14,806 bases of DNA from Cymbomonas tetramitiformis (Eukaryota > Chlorophyta > Pyramimonadophyceae > Pyramimonadales > Pyramimonadaceae), in assembly GCA_001247695.2 (NCBI GenBank), contig LGRX02015213.1, forward strand, positions 1 to 14,806, in the 5' to 3' direction. The position numbers and the translations under genes were made by a program. This document shows positions 1 to 8,257 of this stretch, in pieces. Below the pieces are notes generated by a model. The model was given only the letters and a program-made list of their open reading frames with translations. It was not told where the DNA came from and made no database searches. Each line of letters begins with the position of its first letter. Position 1 is the stretch's first letter.

Positions 1-1695
1 TTACAAGTCGCACTCTTTAGGGTGAAGCCTTGACAAAGCATCTGACCTTGGCACCACTGCATCGACCATTCTACTGTGGTGGAGTGATTAACGTAAAGAT
101 CGCTGCCAGCCCCGAGTGCCCCCAAGTTGCATTTCGTCCTCGGAAGTGCACTTCTAGTAGACGGTCCATACGATGCTCCTTTTCCTGCAAAAGGAGGCTG
201 TCCCGCGCCTTCCGCCCAGCCCTCACTCTTCGGGAGCGCCCTGTGTGCGAGCAGCGAATCGTTGTATATGTGCAAAGCTGGTCGAGACCACAGCTCGCGG
301 TTGTTGCTTGACAGGTCGGACACCCTAAGCAGCTCCCTGTTTTGAAGGACCGGCATTGACTTCGGATCGTGGTGGCGTGCTCCCGGCCGAGGGTCTCCAC
401 CCCAGATCAAAGGGCTTCGAGCAATAGCCCAGAGTATCATAATGGAGGCCGTCTCGGATCTCTCTGGGTCCAGATTGGGCGGCAGCATATCCAAGTCCGG
501 CCAGCTGCGCCCGTTTCCTCCGCGACCACCTATCAAGCCAGCGGCTGCATTTTGTTTGGACTCGGGGAAGTGCTCCATCAACATCTGAGGATAAGAACCA
601 TGGAAGTCGCGCGAGATACGGTACATATTTGCGTAGGGTTGCACGCGCAGGCCTTGTAAGGGGTCGTATGCGGATCCAGGGGATAGACTATAAACCAGCG
701 GTTTACCAGTTTTCCTGATAGCGTTTGCCACCGCGTGGATATCAGATAACGCGGGACTGCCCCCAAATACACAATCGTGCTTGATGAAGTCAACTCCCCA
801 GTCAACCAGTTGGCCAATAACAGAGTCGTAAAACTCTTGTGCACCCGGAACCGTCATGTTCAAACCATATACGTCGTGGTACCAGCCGCATGTTTGTGAA
901 AGATCCACCACGTCATTCACTGTGACTCCATCCGGCCCGCCTTTGATTGGAGAGTCAGCAACGAGCGCACTTTTGTGTACACCGAGTACGATATGTACAC
1001 CAAACTTCAGCCCCATTGAATGGACCTTGTCCGCCACTGGCCTGAATCCACGCGGCCACTTTTCGATAGCCGGCTGTGGCCGGCCCCATTTATCTATCAC
1101 CGTGATTCTGGCGCCGGATCCGTACTTGTACCTGTGACCGCACCGTTCACAGCCCACTTCGCTGGTGATGTTCTCACGTTACGTGCTTTACCAGCGCAAA
1201 GATGACTCGTGGTTGGCGACTAACAGTCAGTTGATGCGTACCTAACCCGTGACGGGGGCCATATAGCATACCAGTCTAATTTGACTAAGTTCGAAACATA
1301 AAAATTCAAGTGACGTGTATGCCACAGCGACGAGAGCAAAAGTTATGACTCCATTTTCACGTGGATTGAAGTAAATAACTCATTCTGAGCTGTTGCGTGA
1401 CTAGGCATCAAGAGGACCTAACTTACCAGTCCATGTCCACTGTGACTGTGTCGAAACCATATGTCAGCAGATTGTTGGCGACCAACTCTGAACAATCCAG
1501 AAATTCAGTTTCGTTCACTCCAGCACCAAAAGCGTCCCAGCTGTTCCAACCCTTTGGAGGAACCTGTGCAACGCTGCTAGCTGCTGATGAGGCACTCGCA
1601 GGGCTGGACACCCTTGAGCGCACGTCGGGCAGGGCAACACTAATAGGGCCGAGGACAGCGAGGAGGAGGGCAATTTGAGAATAAAAGAAGCTCAT
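1..1695 (-). CDS. Secreted alpha-galactosidase, glycoside hydrolase family 27 (3' end beyond window)
   Basis: Predicted to release terminal alpha-linked galactose from oligosaccharides, polysaccharides or glycoconjugates outside the cell. Exons are 1427-1695 and 1-1131. The 295-base intron begins GTAAGT, ends CACAG, and splits the Trp codon of VDMDW so that the next exon continues YKYGSGAR in frame. About 466 residues are visible and open to the window edge. Residues 1-22 form a hydrophobic signal peptide. PPKGWNSWDAFG (46-57) is the GH27 N-terminal signature. VDFIKHDC (203-210) carries the expected nucleophile Asp209. GRSWPDLDML (297-306) is the expected acid/base segment, and ILWAIARSPLIWGGDPRP follows as in the family. 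The stretch after about residue 350 begins the C-terminal domain. The start is the ATG at 1693-1695, immediately before the signal peptide. Substrate preference (melibiose, galactomannan or glycolipid) cannot be read from sequence. Confidence 0.94.
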
Positions 1696-2312
1696 TTACG
1701 CTTCCCGACCCGGGAACGCGCTCAACGTATGCTACAGCCAACGCAACACAATCGCAGGTCTTGTCTCCTGAGAAAGCGAGACGAGCCAAGCCGTGAACGT
1801 ACAGGTGGGGAAAAATCCAAATTCCTCAATTCTAAATTTTGCATTGTTACCGTCAAATTGTGAGTGAACGCAGAGGTGCAAAAGGAATGTTGTGAAGTAT
1901 TGAATAACAAATGATTAGAAAAGCAATTGGCATCGGCAATGAACACAAGGGTATTAATTGGGATACTTACGGAATCAAGATATTGCTATGTTGTCCAACC
2001 ATATTGACAACTGTTAATATAAAGGTCAGTGTGAATATAATTTGGAAGCATAATTGGAATGTAATGTGTTTAATTAAAGCAAAGTACCAAACAAAGGAAT
2101 AGTATAGTTGTAATCTCAAATTTAAGGGCACATTAACAATAACAAGCAAGATAAATAGTTGGGACATTTGAAGCATTTACCAATTGGCATATTTAATGTC
2201 AAGGCTAGGATTTGGAAATTTGGGGTATTATTAAGAAAATACTTTGGTAAGATTTGAGGGTTGGCAATGCAGCTAAACTAAAATGTTATCTATTTACTAC
2301 AACTACAGGTCA
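1696..2312. other. AT-rich intergenic spacer; promoter side of the alpha-galactosidase gene
   Basis: This stretch lies between the start of the alpha-galactosidase gene and the stop codon of the displaced gene fragment, both on the minus strand. It should therefore hold the alpha-galactosidase promoter and the 3' flank of the next gene. It is AT-rich from about 1900 to 2310. I see no convincing coding sequence, RNA gene or clear TATA element. A GTAAGT on the minus strand at 1967-1972 could be the donor of a 5'-UTR intron, but nothing else supports that. Confidence 0.5.
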
Positions 2313-2457
2313 TTAAGATATCGAATGCAGGATTCCTCCGTTGACACCCTTTTCTCGCAATTTCTGGAGAGCGGGAGGAATGTTTGTTTGAAGATGTGGG
2401 AACTCCCGGATCTTTGCATTCAATGATGTGATAGCAAGTCTTCTGACCCTCAACTCT
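2313..2457 (-). pseudogene. Displaced last-exon fragment of the eight-exon gene, cut off by the retrotransposon
   Basis: This piece is open from the AGAGTTGAG repeat (2449-2457) to a TAA stop at 2313-2315. It encodes 45 residues beyond the repeat, beginning RVRRLAITSLNAKIREF and ending GGILHSIS. If the retrotransposon and one copy of the 9-bp repeat are removed, the host frame (...KSLRLEEL) runs straight into RVRRLAITSL in the same phase. The fragment is therefore the ancestral C-terminus of the gene at 8232-11026. It has no start codon or promoter of its own, and in the present allele it lies downstream of the element's 3' end, so it is presumably untranslated. It is basic and helix-prone with no recognised domain. 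Confidence 0.82.
2449..2457. repeat. 9-bp target-site duplication, 3' side of the retrotransposon
   Basis: CTCAACTCT on the plus strand (AGAGTTGAG on the minus) is identical to 8260-8268. It directly abuts the ATT-repeat tail of the element, as expected for target-primed reverse transcription. The bases outside the nine match on neither side, so nine is the exact length. Confidence 0.82.
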
Positions 2458-2473
2458 AATAATAATAATAAAA
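2458..2473 (-). repeat. ATT-repeat 3' tail of the retrotransposon
   Basis: On the plus strand this is four AAT units plus a short A run; in the element's sense it reads TTTT followed by ATT repeats and ends exactly at the target-site duplication. Short simple-repeat tails instead of poly(A) are known in some LINE clades (for example TAA repeats in the I group). Confidence 0.7.
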
Positions 2474-2760
2474 CATTTACGCTAGCAAAGGGGACAAAGT
2501 CCTGAGAGTGCGGTATCCCTGCAAAGCAGGCTAGTGAAGACACCAGGGGCTACTCCCTCTGCTATAGCGCGCCCACAAAGGGGCTCAACCCACTTTTCAG
2601 CAGGGTGACATCTAGAGAAAAAGCTAGGCGCTAAGCAAAAAACTCTAGAAGATGGAGAAGCAGCCATGGCCGGGTGAGTGGAGGGGTGGCTGAATCTGAG
2701 CGGTGGGGAAGGAAGTCGAAGAATTAAGGGGGTATTTGGAGACGTTGAGGAAGGGGTCGA

Positions 2761-2799
2761 GGTGGGCGGGGGGGAGGGGGGTGGTGGGGAGGGAGGAGG
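2761..2799 (+). other. G-run tract (possible G-quadruplex) in the element's 3' untranslated region
   Basis: The plus strand here is almost pure G with short interruptions, including runs of three to seven G separated by one to three bases. That satisfies the usual pattern for G-quadruplex formation. In the element RNA the same tract is C-rich, so the G-rich strand is the first-strand cDNA. It lies about 50-85 bases after the stop codon of the element's frame and is followed at 2797-2812 by a short inverted GGAGG/CCTCC repeat. Confidence 0.45.
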
Positions 2800-2845
2800 C
2801 CCCTCCCTAGGGGCGAACCATCTTGTATTGCAAGACTTTTGAAAA

Positions 2846-5800
2846 TTACTGCAGAAGGGTTTGAAGAAAGTCGTTTGATTGCTGCACAGTTTCTGTTTCT
2901 GTCATGGTCTCACTGCTCGAGATGTCAACTGTATGCGGGTCAGTGTTTAAGGTGGTAGTGGTGTTTAACAGAAACACGTCTCGCCTATTTTTGGTGTGTT
3001 GTCTACAGATTCTTGAAAGTTTTTTGAGGAGAGGTTTAATCTTGCCACGGGGAACACCTATCGTGTTGAGGACAGTACCAAAAAGAGGAGGGAGGTATCC
3101 CATGAGTGTAAGTACTTTGGGCCATTTCACGGTGCTAATAAAGGGCTTTGAATTTGCGTTGGTGATTGTCGTGTCATGGTGACCACCATAATAATGCTCG
3201 ACATCACTCTGATGATAGGGAGGGTCTTGAGTGGGCCATGGGCAAAGCGAAGAAGGAAGTACTTTGTCGCTTTCGTTCATAACTTCATTCCAAATATCAG
3301 GGCTGACTCCTGTGTATTCTAGCCTCTTCTCCGTGACTCTGGACTTAGGAAGTACATTGAGGAACCATCTGGCAATCTTTTTCTGTGTGGGCCTCCAATC
3401 AAAGGCTGGTTGAGTATCACTGGGTGCACTGTCTATAGCTATGATAACGACATCCGAAAAGTCATCCTTATAGCATCCGCCACCTGGAAGAACGTAGGGG
3501 TCATCACCTGTCCAATAACCATGTGGGATAAATGGAATAGTGTTATGCGGAAATCTGAAAACAAGTTTAAAACCTTTGTCGAACCATCTTTTTTGGTTTT
3601 TGGGAGACAGCGGAAGAATCCATGTTCCTGAAAATCCGGGGACGGTGTTGGCCGCTTTATGTCCCATTTCCAAGGTAGTCATAACCGCCGAAGATTTGCC
3701 CTTTTCTTTCCCATCAAAGGGGGGATTTCCATAAACGATTCTGCCGATGCCTGTTATCGGATCCACGTAGGCATCCCAAGCGAGACCATCAAAGCCAATT
3801 TTCCCATGATGGCAAAAGGGCCTGAGAGCTTTCTTCATTCTTGTGGTGGGTATGCATCTTCTCGAGTGAATTCTAGGGTGGGCATTTAGTGGGTTGGAGA
3901 AAAGTTCACAACCGTTTTTGTCAAGGTTCCTGTCATCCACCAAAATATCTAAGAGGCTTCTTCTGATTGCGTAACAATTTTTAGGATCCCCCGATTCAAA
4001 CTTACATGCATTGAGTGCTTCGTGGATATCGTGTGCCCTATCCGAGTACTCCGCAAGTGAGCATGGAACTACTTTGTTGGAAAGGCGGTGCCAGGCCAAA
4101 AGTTTCCAAAACTCTTTCTTCTGGACATATTGGAGTTCGGGATATTTAATTGTCCCCGTGACATGGTTCACTTCAGGTTTAGCGGTCACAGCAATGGTAT
4201 TCTTTTTTGAACTTGATGGTCGGTACATGCTAGCTTCCGGGAGAGCGTGTAAGTATAATTCCTCCTTCATTTCCTGTCTAAGGTCAGCAAGTAGAAAAAG
4301 TTTCGATGGCTCTGTTTTGATGTATGTGGTACCTTTTCCAGGGTTTAGTAGTTTGGGCTTTTCTGAGATTTCTTCGGCAATGATTTTCCTTAGTTCGCCA
4401 TCTTGGGTTGTTCTAAGACTATGCAAGCTATTATTATGTCCTGAGCATTCAAGTTGGATGTGTTCGAAGGTGCATTTTGTATTCTGATGGCAGTAGGGGC
4501 AGTTTTCAGTCCCGATTTCCCCCAGTTTAAATAAACGTGCTGGAGAGGCTTGGAGACCCAGGAGTTCTCTGCTTCTAGAAGCGGTGAAAGCTTTAGGTGT
4601 TATTTTGGAAATATCTTTAGTGGGGGCGGTGTTATTCTCGTTGAGCATTCTCAAGTACTTCCCTTGAGACTGTAGGGTTCTCCAATTATGATAGTGTGAG
4701 AGACGTTGAATTCTTCTAATGTGACTACGGATATCGCCTAAGATAGGGACCTCAAAAAAGAATAACGAGAAGGGTAGTTCCTCGGCAGGGTCGTAGCGAG
4801 AGATGTCTAGACAGCCCCCTCTGAATGAGGCTCTTTTAGCAGTACGGTCCACTCTGTCATGGACTTTGTCATTATTGTGACCCCTAATCCATTTGAGGAT
4901 GATTTTGCTGTGGTTTCCTTCACTGTAAAATCCAAGTTCTTCTAATAGTAGGCGAACAGCCTGCACATCTCTGCGATTAGCTTCACGTAATTTGTCCCGA
5001 GCACTCATGGACCTGCCATCCTTTGTTACAGCAGATATTGCTGCCATGGAGTCAATGGCATGTACCATTGGAGTAATAGATTTGAGGAGTTTCTCTTTTT
5101 GTTCTGTGAGTAGAAATCGCAGTCCCGCAATTTCAGCAGATGTGCTACTCGGGTTTTGGATATCTTCCTTGATAAGAAGCCCCGATGCGGAGAAAGTTCT
5201 TGAGGGGGGGATATTCATCTTCCGAACAAGTGGCATCCCGTTGTCAAAGTTTTTTGTGGCATATGCTGCACCACTGCATGCTGTTTTCTTTCCAGCAAAT
5301 AGAGAACCATCGCTTGCCATATCATAATCTTCCATTAGTTTGTTCTTTTCTGCGTTGGGGGTGGATTCTTCTTCCGAGTCGCTAGGGCAGCTGTATTCAC
5401 TTTCTTCCTCCGCAGTTTTGTTTTTCATTCTGGCAATAATGGTCTCATACTGTCTGTCTGAGATGTAATCATAGTGTGAGTTAATATCACTGACTGTAGC
5501 AAGGACAGAAGAGGGCGGGTCCATATGGTCATTATATTCGAAAATAGAACCTGCTGGAATTAGGATGCAACCGTCATTGGTGATGCTATATTCAAAGTCG
5601 TATTTAAAACTGTTGGTACCTTCGATTCTGACAAAGACATTAGGGTTTATGGCATTGTTACTGTATTCTGTATATTGTATTGACATGGCCTCTAAGTGAA
5701 TATTGGTAATGTGAATAAGAGAGATGGAATTTCGGTCACCATTTCCTTTCCGATGAAATTCACCCGTGTCGGGGGGTACTATGTTGTCTCTATATTGTTT

Positions 5801-8257
5801 CTTGACATATCTAGCCTGTGGGTCCAAATCTACAGGGTTTTGAAGCATTTCCTTTTCGATTTCGGTTAGCCATCCAGGGGGTCTATTACCATTCAGTTTG
5901 AAAAAGCCTTTACTTTCTTGCCAGTTTTTTAACATTCCACCGCTGGGAGTTAGAAAGGAGCCTGTGTGCTTGAGGTTGTATTTTTGTATTGCGGAGGTAA
6001 CATTCCTCGACATGTAGAGTTGTCTGGGAAGGGTGGTGATTAATGTGGTTTCACCCGCTTCATTTTCAGGGTAATTTTTAGAGTCGATAGCGTATCCAAG
6101 TTTTGCCATAATGTGACATGTACGCCTAAACCAGTTAAAGCGTTTGTCTTTAGTGTGACTGTAGGTTGCATAGTGTGATAAGGGGAAACCCGAGATGGCA
6201 TTTTTACCCATTTCGTTGTTCATGTTTTGAATTATTATTTTAAGCCATAGATTGCTGTTTCTACGGTATAGTGAGATGAGGTGGGGATCAGTGATACGGT
6301 CCGTGTGGTTGTGTTGCCAATATTCGTGTTCATCCGCAGAACACAGGGTGTTCATAGTTTCGGTAATACACGACGCGGTTACAACATCAAAGACACTATC
6401 AATACCGTACCCGCCTTGGCAGACTGCTGTCCAAATTATTTGGTGATTGGTGTCAACTGGGCAGCCCAAATATTTAATTATAAACGAAGCTATCATTTTG
6501 TCTAATTCAATTGCGACATTCTTTGAGGAGTTGGCAATTGCTGAGGTAACTTTAAGGGGGTATGCCATCCTCGGAACTACAACCGCATTTATAACATATC
6601 TTAGCTGGTGTAGAGTCATGTGTTGCAGTTGGATGGATATTAAGGTAGATTTCAGTCTGTCGATAAGGATTTCCGCCTGTTTGTCCCATTCCCCATTTAG
6701 TGCAAACCATACTCCGAGATATCTGTTTACCTCTTTGCTGTTGGAGAAATCGAGGAATTCTGGTGACTCAGGGGGTATCCATTTCGAATCAATAGAAGGA
6801 CTTGAGTCATTTGTATTGGGCTCCAGATGTCCCCCTGAGATGAGTAAATCATCGGACAGGTCATATCGCGTTACTGTTTTGCCCTGAGGTTTGATGCGCT
6901 TTCTGTAAGAGTATTTGGATTTCTTAACATTGATGGGAATACCAATGAAGCTCATAAATTCATTAACTATACCTAGCATGTCTTGTACTTCGTCTTTAGT
7001 TTTCCCCACAAGAATGATGTCATCACAAAAGAACCGTGCAAAGATATTTAAAGTGGTGTCCTTTTCTAATAGGTTTTGGGAGGGAGGAATAACATTATTT
7101 CCTGGTTTGTCTGGTCTATGGCGTTCCGAGTTCAGTTCATATCCATATGTGGTTCCTGTCGGGTTTACACCGTTTGCTCTTTTTGCTAACCAAATTGCCA
7201 GAATGTCCATAATGGCTACAAACCTTAGTGGGCTCAAAACTTCTCCCCGAGGAACTCCACATTCTAGGGACCATTCATCCGTGAGGCCTTCTTCAGTGAG
7301 TACCATTCTAGAGGCATCATTGGTAATGTCTGAGATGATGTTGATTATTTGTGATGGGAGTCCCAACTTTCTGAGCGCTAAATTGCTCATCCAGAATTCA
7401 GCTCTGTCAAATGCTTGTTTGAGGTCCAGGTAAACTACGTGGAGGTCTTTGTCGTATCTATTGGCATCCGAAATTACTTCATTCAGAATTTGGAGTGAGT
7501 CATCTATATTTTTATTCGGAAGAAAGGCATCTTGAATGGGAAAGAGAATGGGGTGGGTGTTAAGTATTGTTTTGAGACGGTTAGCAATTATTGTATTAAA
7601 TAGTTTAAGACCCGTTTCCAACATTGTGAGGGGTCTAGAATTATCTATTGTACATGGTGCAGAGGGATTTTTAGGGATTGGAAGGATGACTCCAGATTTT
7701 GCACTCTTTGGAAATTTCCCAGTTATAAGAATGTGGTTAAAAAGTGAGACAGTAACCTCTTGAAAATTCTCTGGGCCCTTGATCCACTGCGAGTATCTCA
7801 TCCCTGAGGGTCCTGGTGCTGTAGAGATACCACAGTCCGAGTATGCTTGTTGGAGTTCTTTGTGCGTGATTTCTGTCAATAGTCTCACGGCAGCCGTATC
7901 GGGAATTTTAGGGCTATCCTTGAGAATGTCAGTAAGCCACTGAGGGAGTTCATCTGGCTCAGTCGGGTTAGTAGAAAATAATTTTTTATTTTTGTATTCA
8001 TCTAGTGTTGTGTTTAGTCTTTCTGTTTTTGTCTCAGGTATCTTTCCATCACTACCTGGGGTTGCGGCTGCACCTTTTTCAGTAGGTTTCATCTTTCCCA
8101 TGACTGTGTCTAGAAACCTCGAAAGGTTATTTGAGAAAAGATGCTGCAGGGCTTCTTTTTCTCGGAGTTTGCGTCGTTCAATGTCTGTGTCTCTGCTTTT
8201 CTGAAAAGCATTTCTGATTATTACATAATTTTCATGCAATCGTAATCCCCATGTGGC
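2846..8257 (-). CDS. Retrotransposon polyprotein: reverse transcriptase, RNase H, CCHC zinc motif, NPPF methyltransferase-like domain
   Basis: The frame is intact for about 1,800 codons. Positions below count from the codon at 8237-8239. It is open at the 5' junction without an ATG; the first in-frame ATG is residue 47 (8099-8101), so the original N-terminus is missing. Reverse transcriptase: APGPSGMRYSQW (141-152), RPLTMLETGLKLFN, motif A YLDLKQAFD (Asp272), motif B GVPRGEVLSPL (328-338), motif C FCDD (Asp406/407), motif D INVKKSK, thumb RYLG (506-509). RNase H: Asp977, Glu1036, Asp1063 and Asp1131, with KWIRGH (1116-1121). Zinc motif: Cys1247, Cys1250, His1260, Cys1265. C-terminal domain: ELFSNPLNAH (1445-1454), VYGNPPF (1502-1508), WILPLSP, then IPHGYWTGDD, the layout of PCIF1-like N6-adenine methyltransferases. 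No endonuclease is visible. The reverse transcriptase and RNase H calls are firm; the methyltransferase call is a motif match. Confidence 0.93.
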   Translation of the reverse strand, partial: ATWGLRLHENYVIIRNAFQKSRDTDIERRKLREKEALQHLFSNNLSRFLDTVMGKMKPTEKGAAATPGSDGKIPETKTERLNTTLDEYKNKKLFSTNPTEPDELPQWLTDILKDSPKIPDTAAVRLLTEITHKELQQAYSDCGISTAPGPSGMRYSQWIKGPENFQEVTVSLFNHILITGKFPKSAKSGVILPIPKNPSAPCTIDNSRPLTMLETGLKLFNTIIANRLKTILNTHPILFPIQDAFLPNKNIDDSLQILNEVISDANRYDKDLHVVYLDLKQAFDRAEFWMSNLALRKLGLPSQIINIISDITNDASRMVLTEEGLTDEWSLECGVPRGEVLSPLRFVAIMDILAIWLAKRANGVNPTGTTYGYELNSERHRPDKPGNNVIPPSQNLLEKDTTLNIFARFFCDDIILVGKTKDEVQDMLGIVNEFMSFIGIPINVKKSKYSYRKRIKPQGKTVTRYDLSDDLLISGGHLEPNTNDSSPSIDSKWIPPESPEFLDFSNSKEVNRYLGVWFALNGEWDKQAEILIDRLKSTLISIQLQHMTLHQLRYVINAVVVPRMAYPLKVTSAIANSSKNVAIELDKMIASFIIKYLGCPVDTNHQIIWTAVCQGGYGIDSVFDVVTASCITETMNTLCSADEHEYWQHNHTDRITDPHLISLYRRNSNLWLKIIIQNMNNEMGKNAISGFPLSHYATYSHTKDKRFNWFRRTCHIMAKLGYAIDSKNYPENEAGETTLITTLPRQLYMSRNVTSAIQKYNLKHTGSFLTPSGGMLKNWQESKGFFKLNGNRPPGWLTEIEKEMLQNPVDLDPQARYVKKQYRDNIVPPDTGEFHRKGNGDRNSISLIHITNIHLEAMSIQYTEYSNNAINPNVFVRIEGTNSFKYDFEYSITNDGCILIPAGSIFEYNDHMDPPSSVLATVSDINSHYDYISDRQYETIIARMKNKTAEEESEYSCPSDSEEESTPNAEKNKLMEDYDMASDGSLFAGKKTACSGAAYATKNFDNGMPLVRKMNIPPSRTFSASGLLIKEDIQNPSSTSAEIAGLRFLLTEQKEKLLKSITPMVHAIDSMAAISAVTKDGRSMSARDKLREANRRDVQAVRLLLEELGFYSEGNHSKIILKWIRGHNNDKVHDRVDRTAKRASFRGGCLDISRYDPAEELPFSLFFFEVPILGDIRSHIRRIQRLSHYHNWRTLQSQGKYLRMLNENNTAPTKDISKITPKAFTASRSRELLGLQASPARLFKLGEIGTENCPYCHQNTKCTFEHIQLECSGHNNSLHSLRTTQDGELRKIIAEEISEKPKLLNPGKGTTYIKTEPSKLFLLADLRQEMKEELYLHALPEASMYRPSSSKKNTIAVTAKPEVNHVTGTIKYPELQYVQKKEFWKLLAWHRLSNKVVPCSLAEYSDRAHDIHEALNACKFESGDPKNCYAIRRSLLDILVDDRNLDKNGCELFSNPLNAHPRIHSRRCIPTTRMKKALRPFCHHGKIGFDGLAWDAYVDPITGIGRIVYGNPPFDGKEKGKSSAVMTTLEMGHKAANTVPGFSGTWILPLSPKNQKRWFDKGFKLVFRFPHNTIPFIPHGYWTGDDPYVLPGGGCYKDDFSDVVIIAIDSAPSDTQPAFDWRPTQKKIARWFLNVLPKSRVTEKRLEYTGVSPDIWNEVMNESDKVLPSSLCPWPTQDPPYHQSDVEHYYGGHHDTTITNANSKPFISTVKWPKVLTLMGYLPPLFGTVLNTIGVPRGKIKPLLKKLSRICRQHTKNRRDVFLLNTTTTLNTDPHTVDISSSETMTETETVQQSNDFLQTLLQ

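Noticed and set aside
2446..2543. Extension of the 2313 fragment upstream as an independent small gene
   Set aside because: The upstream part is retrotransposon tail (ATT repeats). Only the part after the 9-bp repeat belongs to the host gene.
2482..2667. Small minus-strand frame beginning MAASPSSRVFC
   Set aside because: It lies wholly within the retrotransposon's 3' untranslated region, shows no family likeness, and is better explained as part of the element's tail.
2904..8204. Numerous plus-strand open frames opposite the retrotransposon frame
   Set aside because: They are antisense shadows of an intact coding frame with recognisable catalytic motifs; none shows domain-like sequence.
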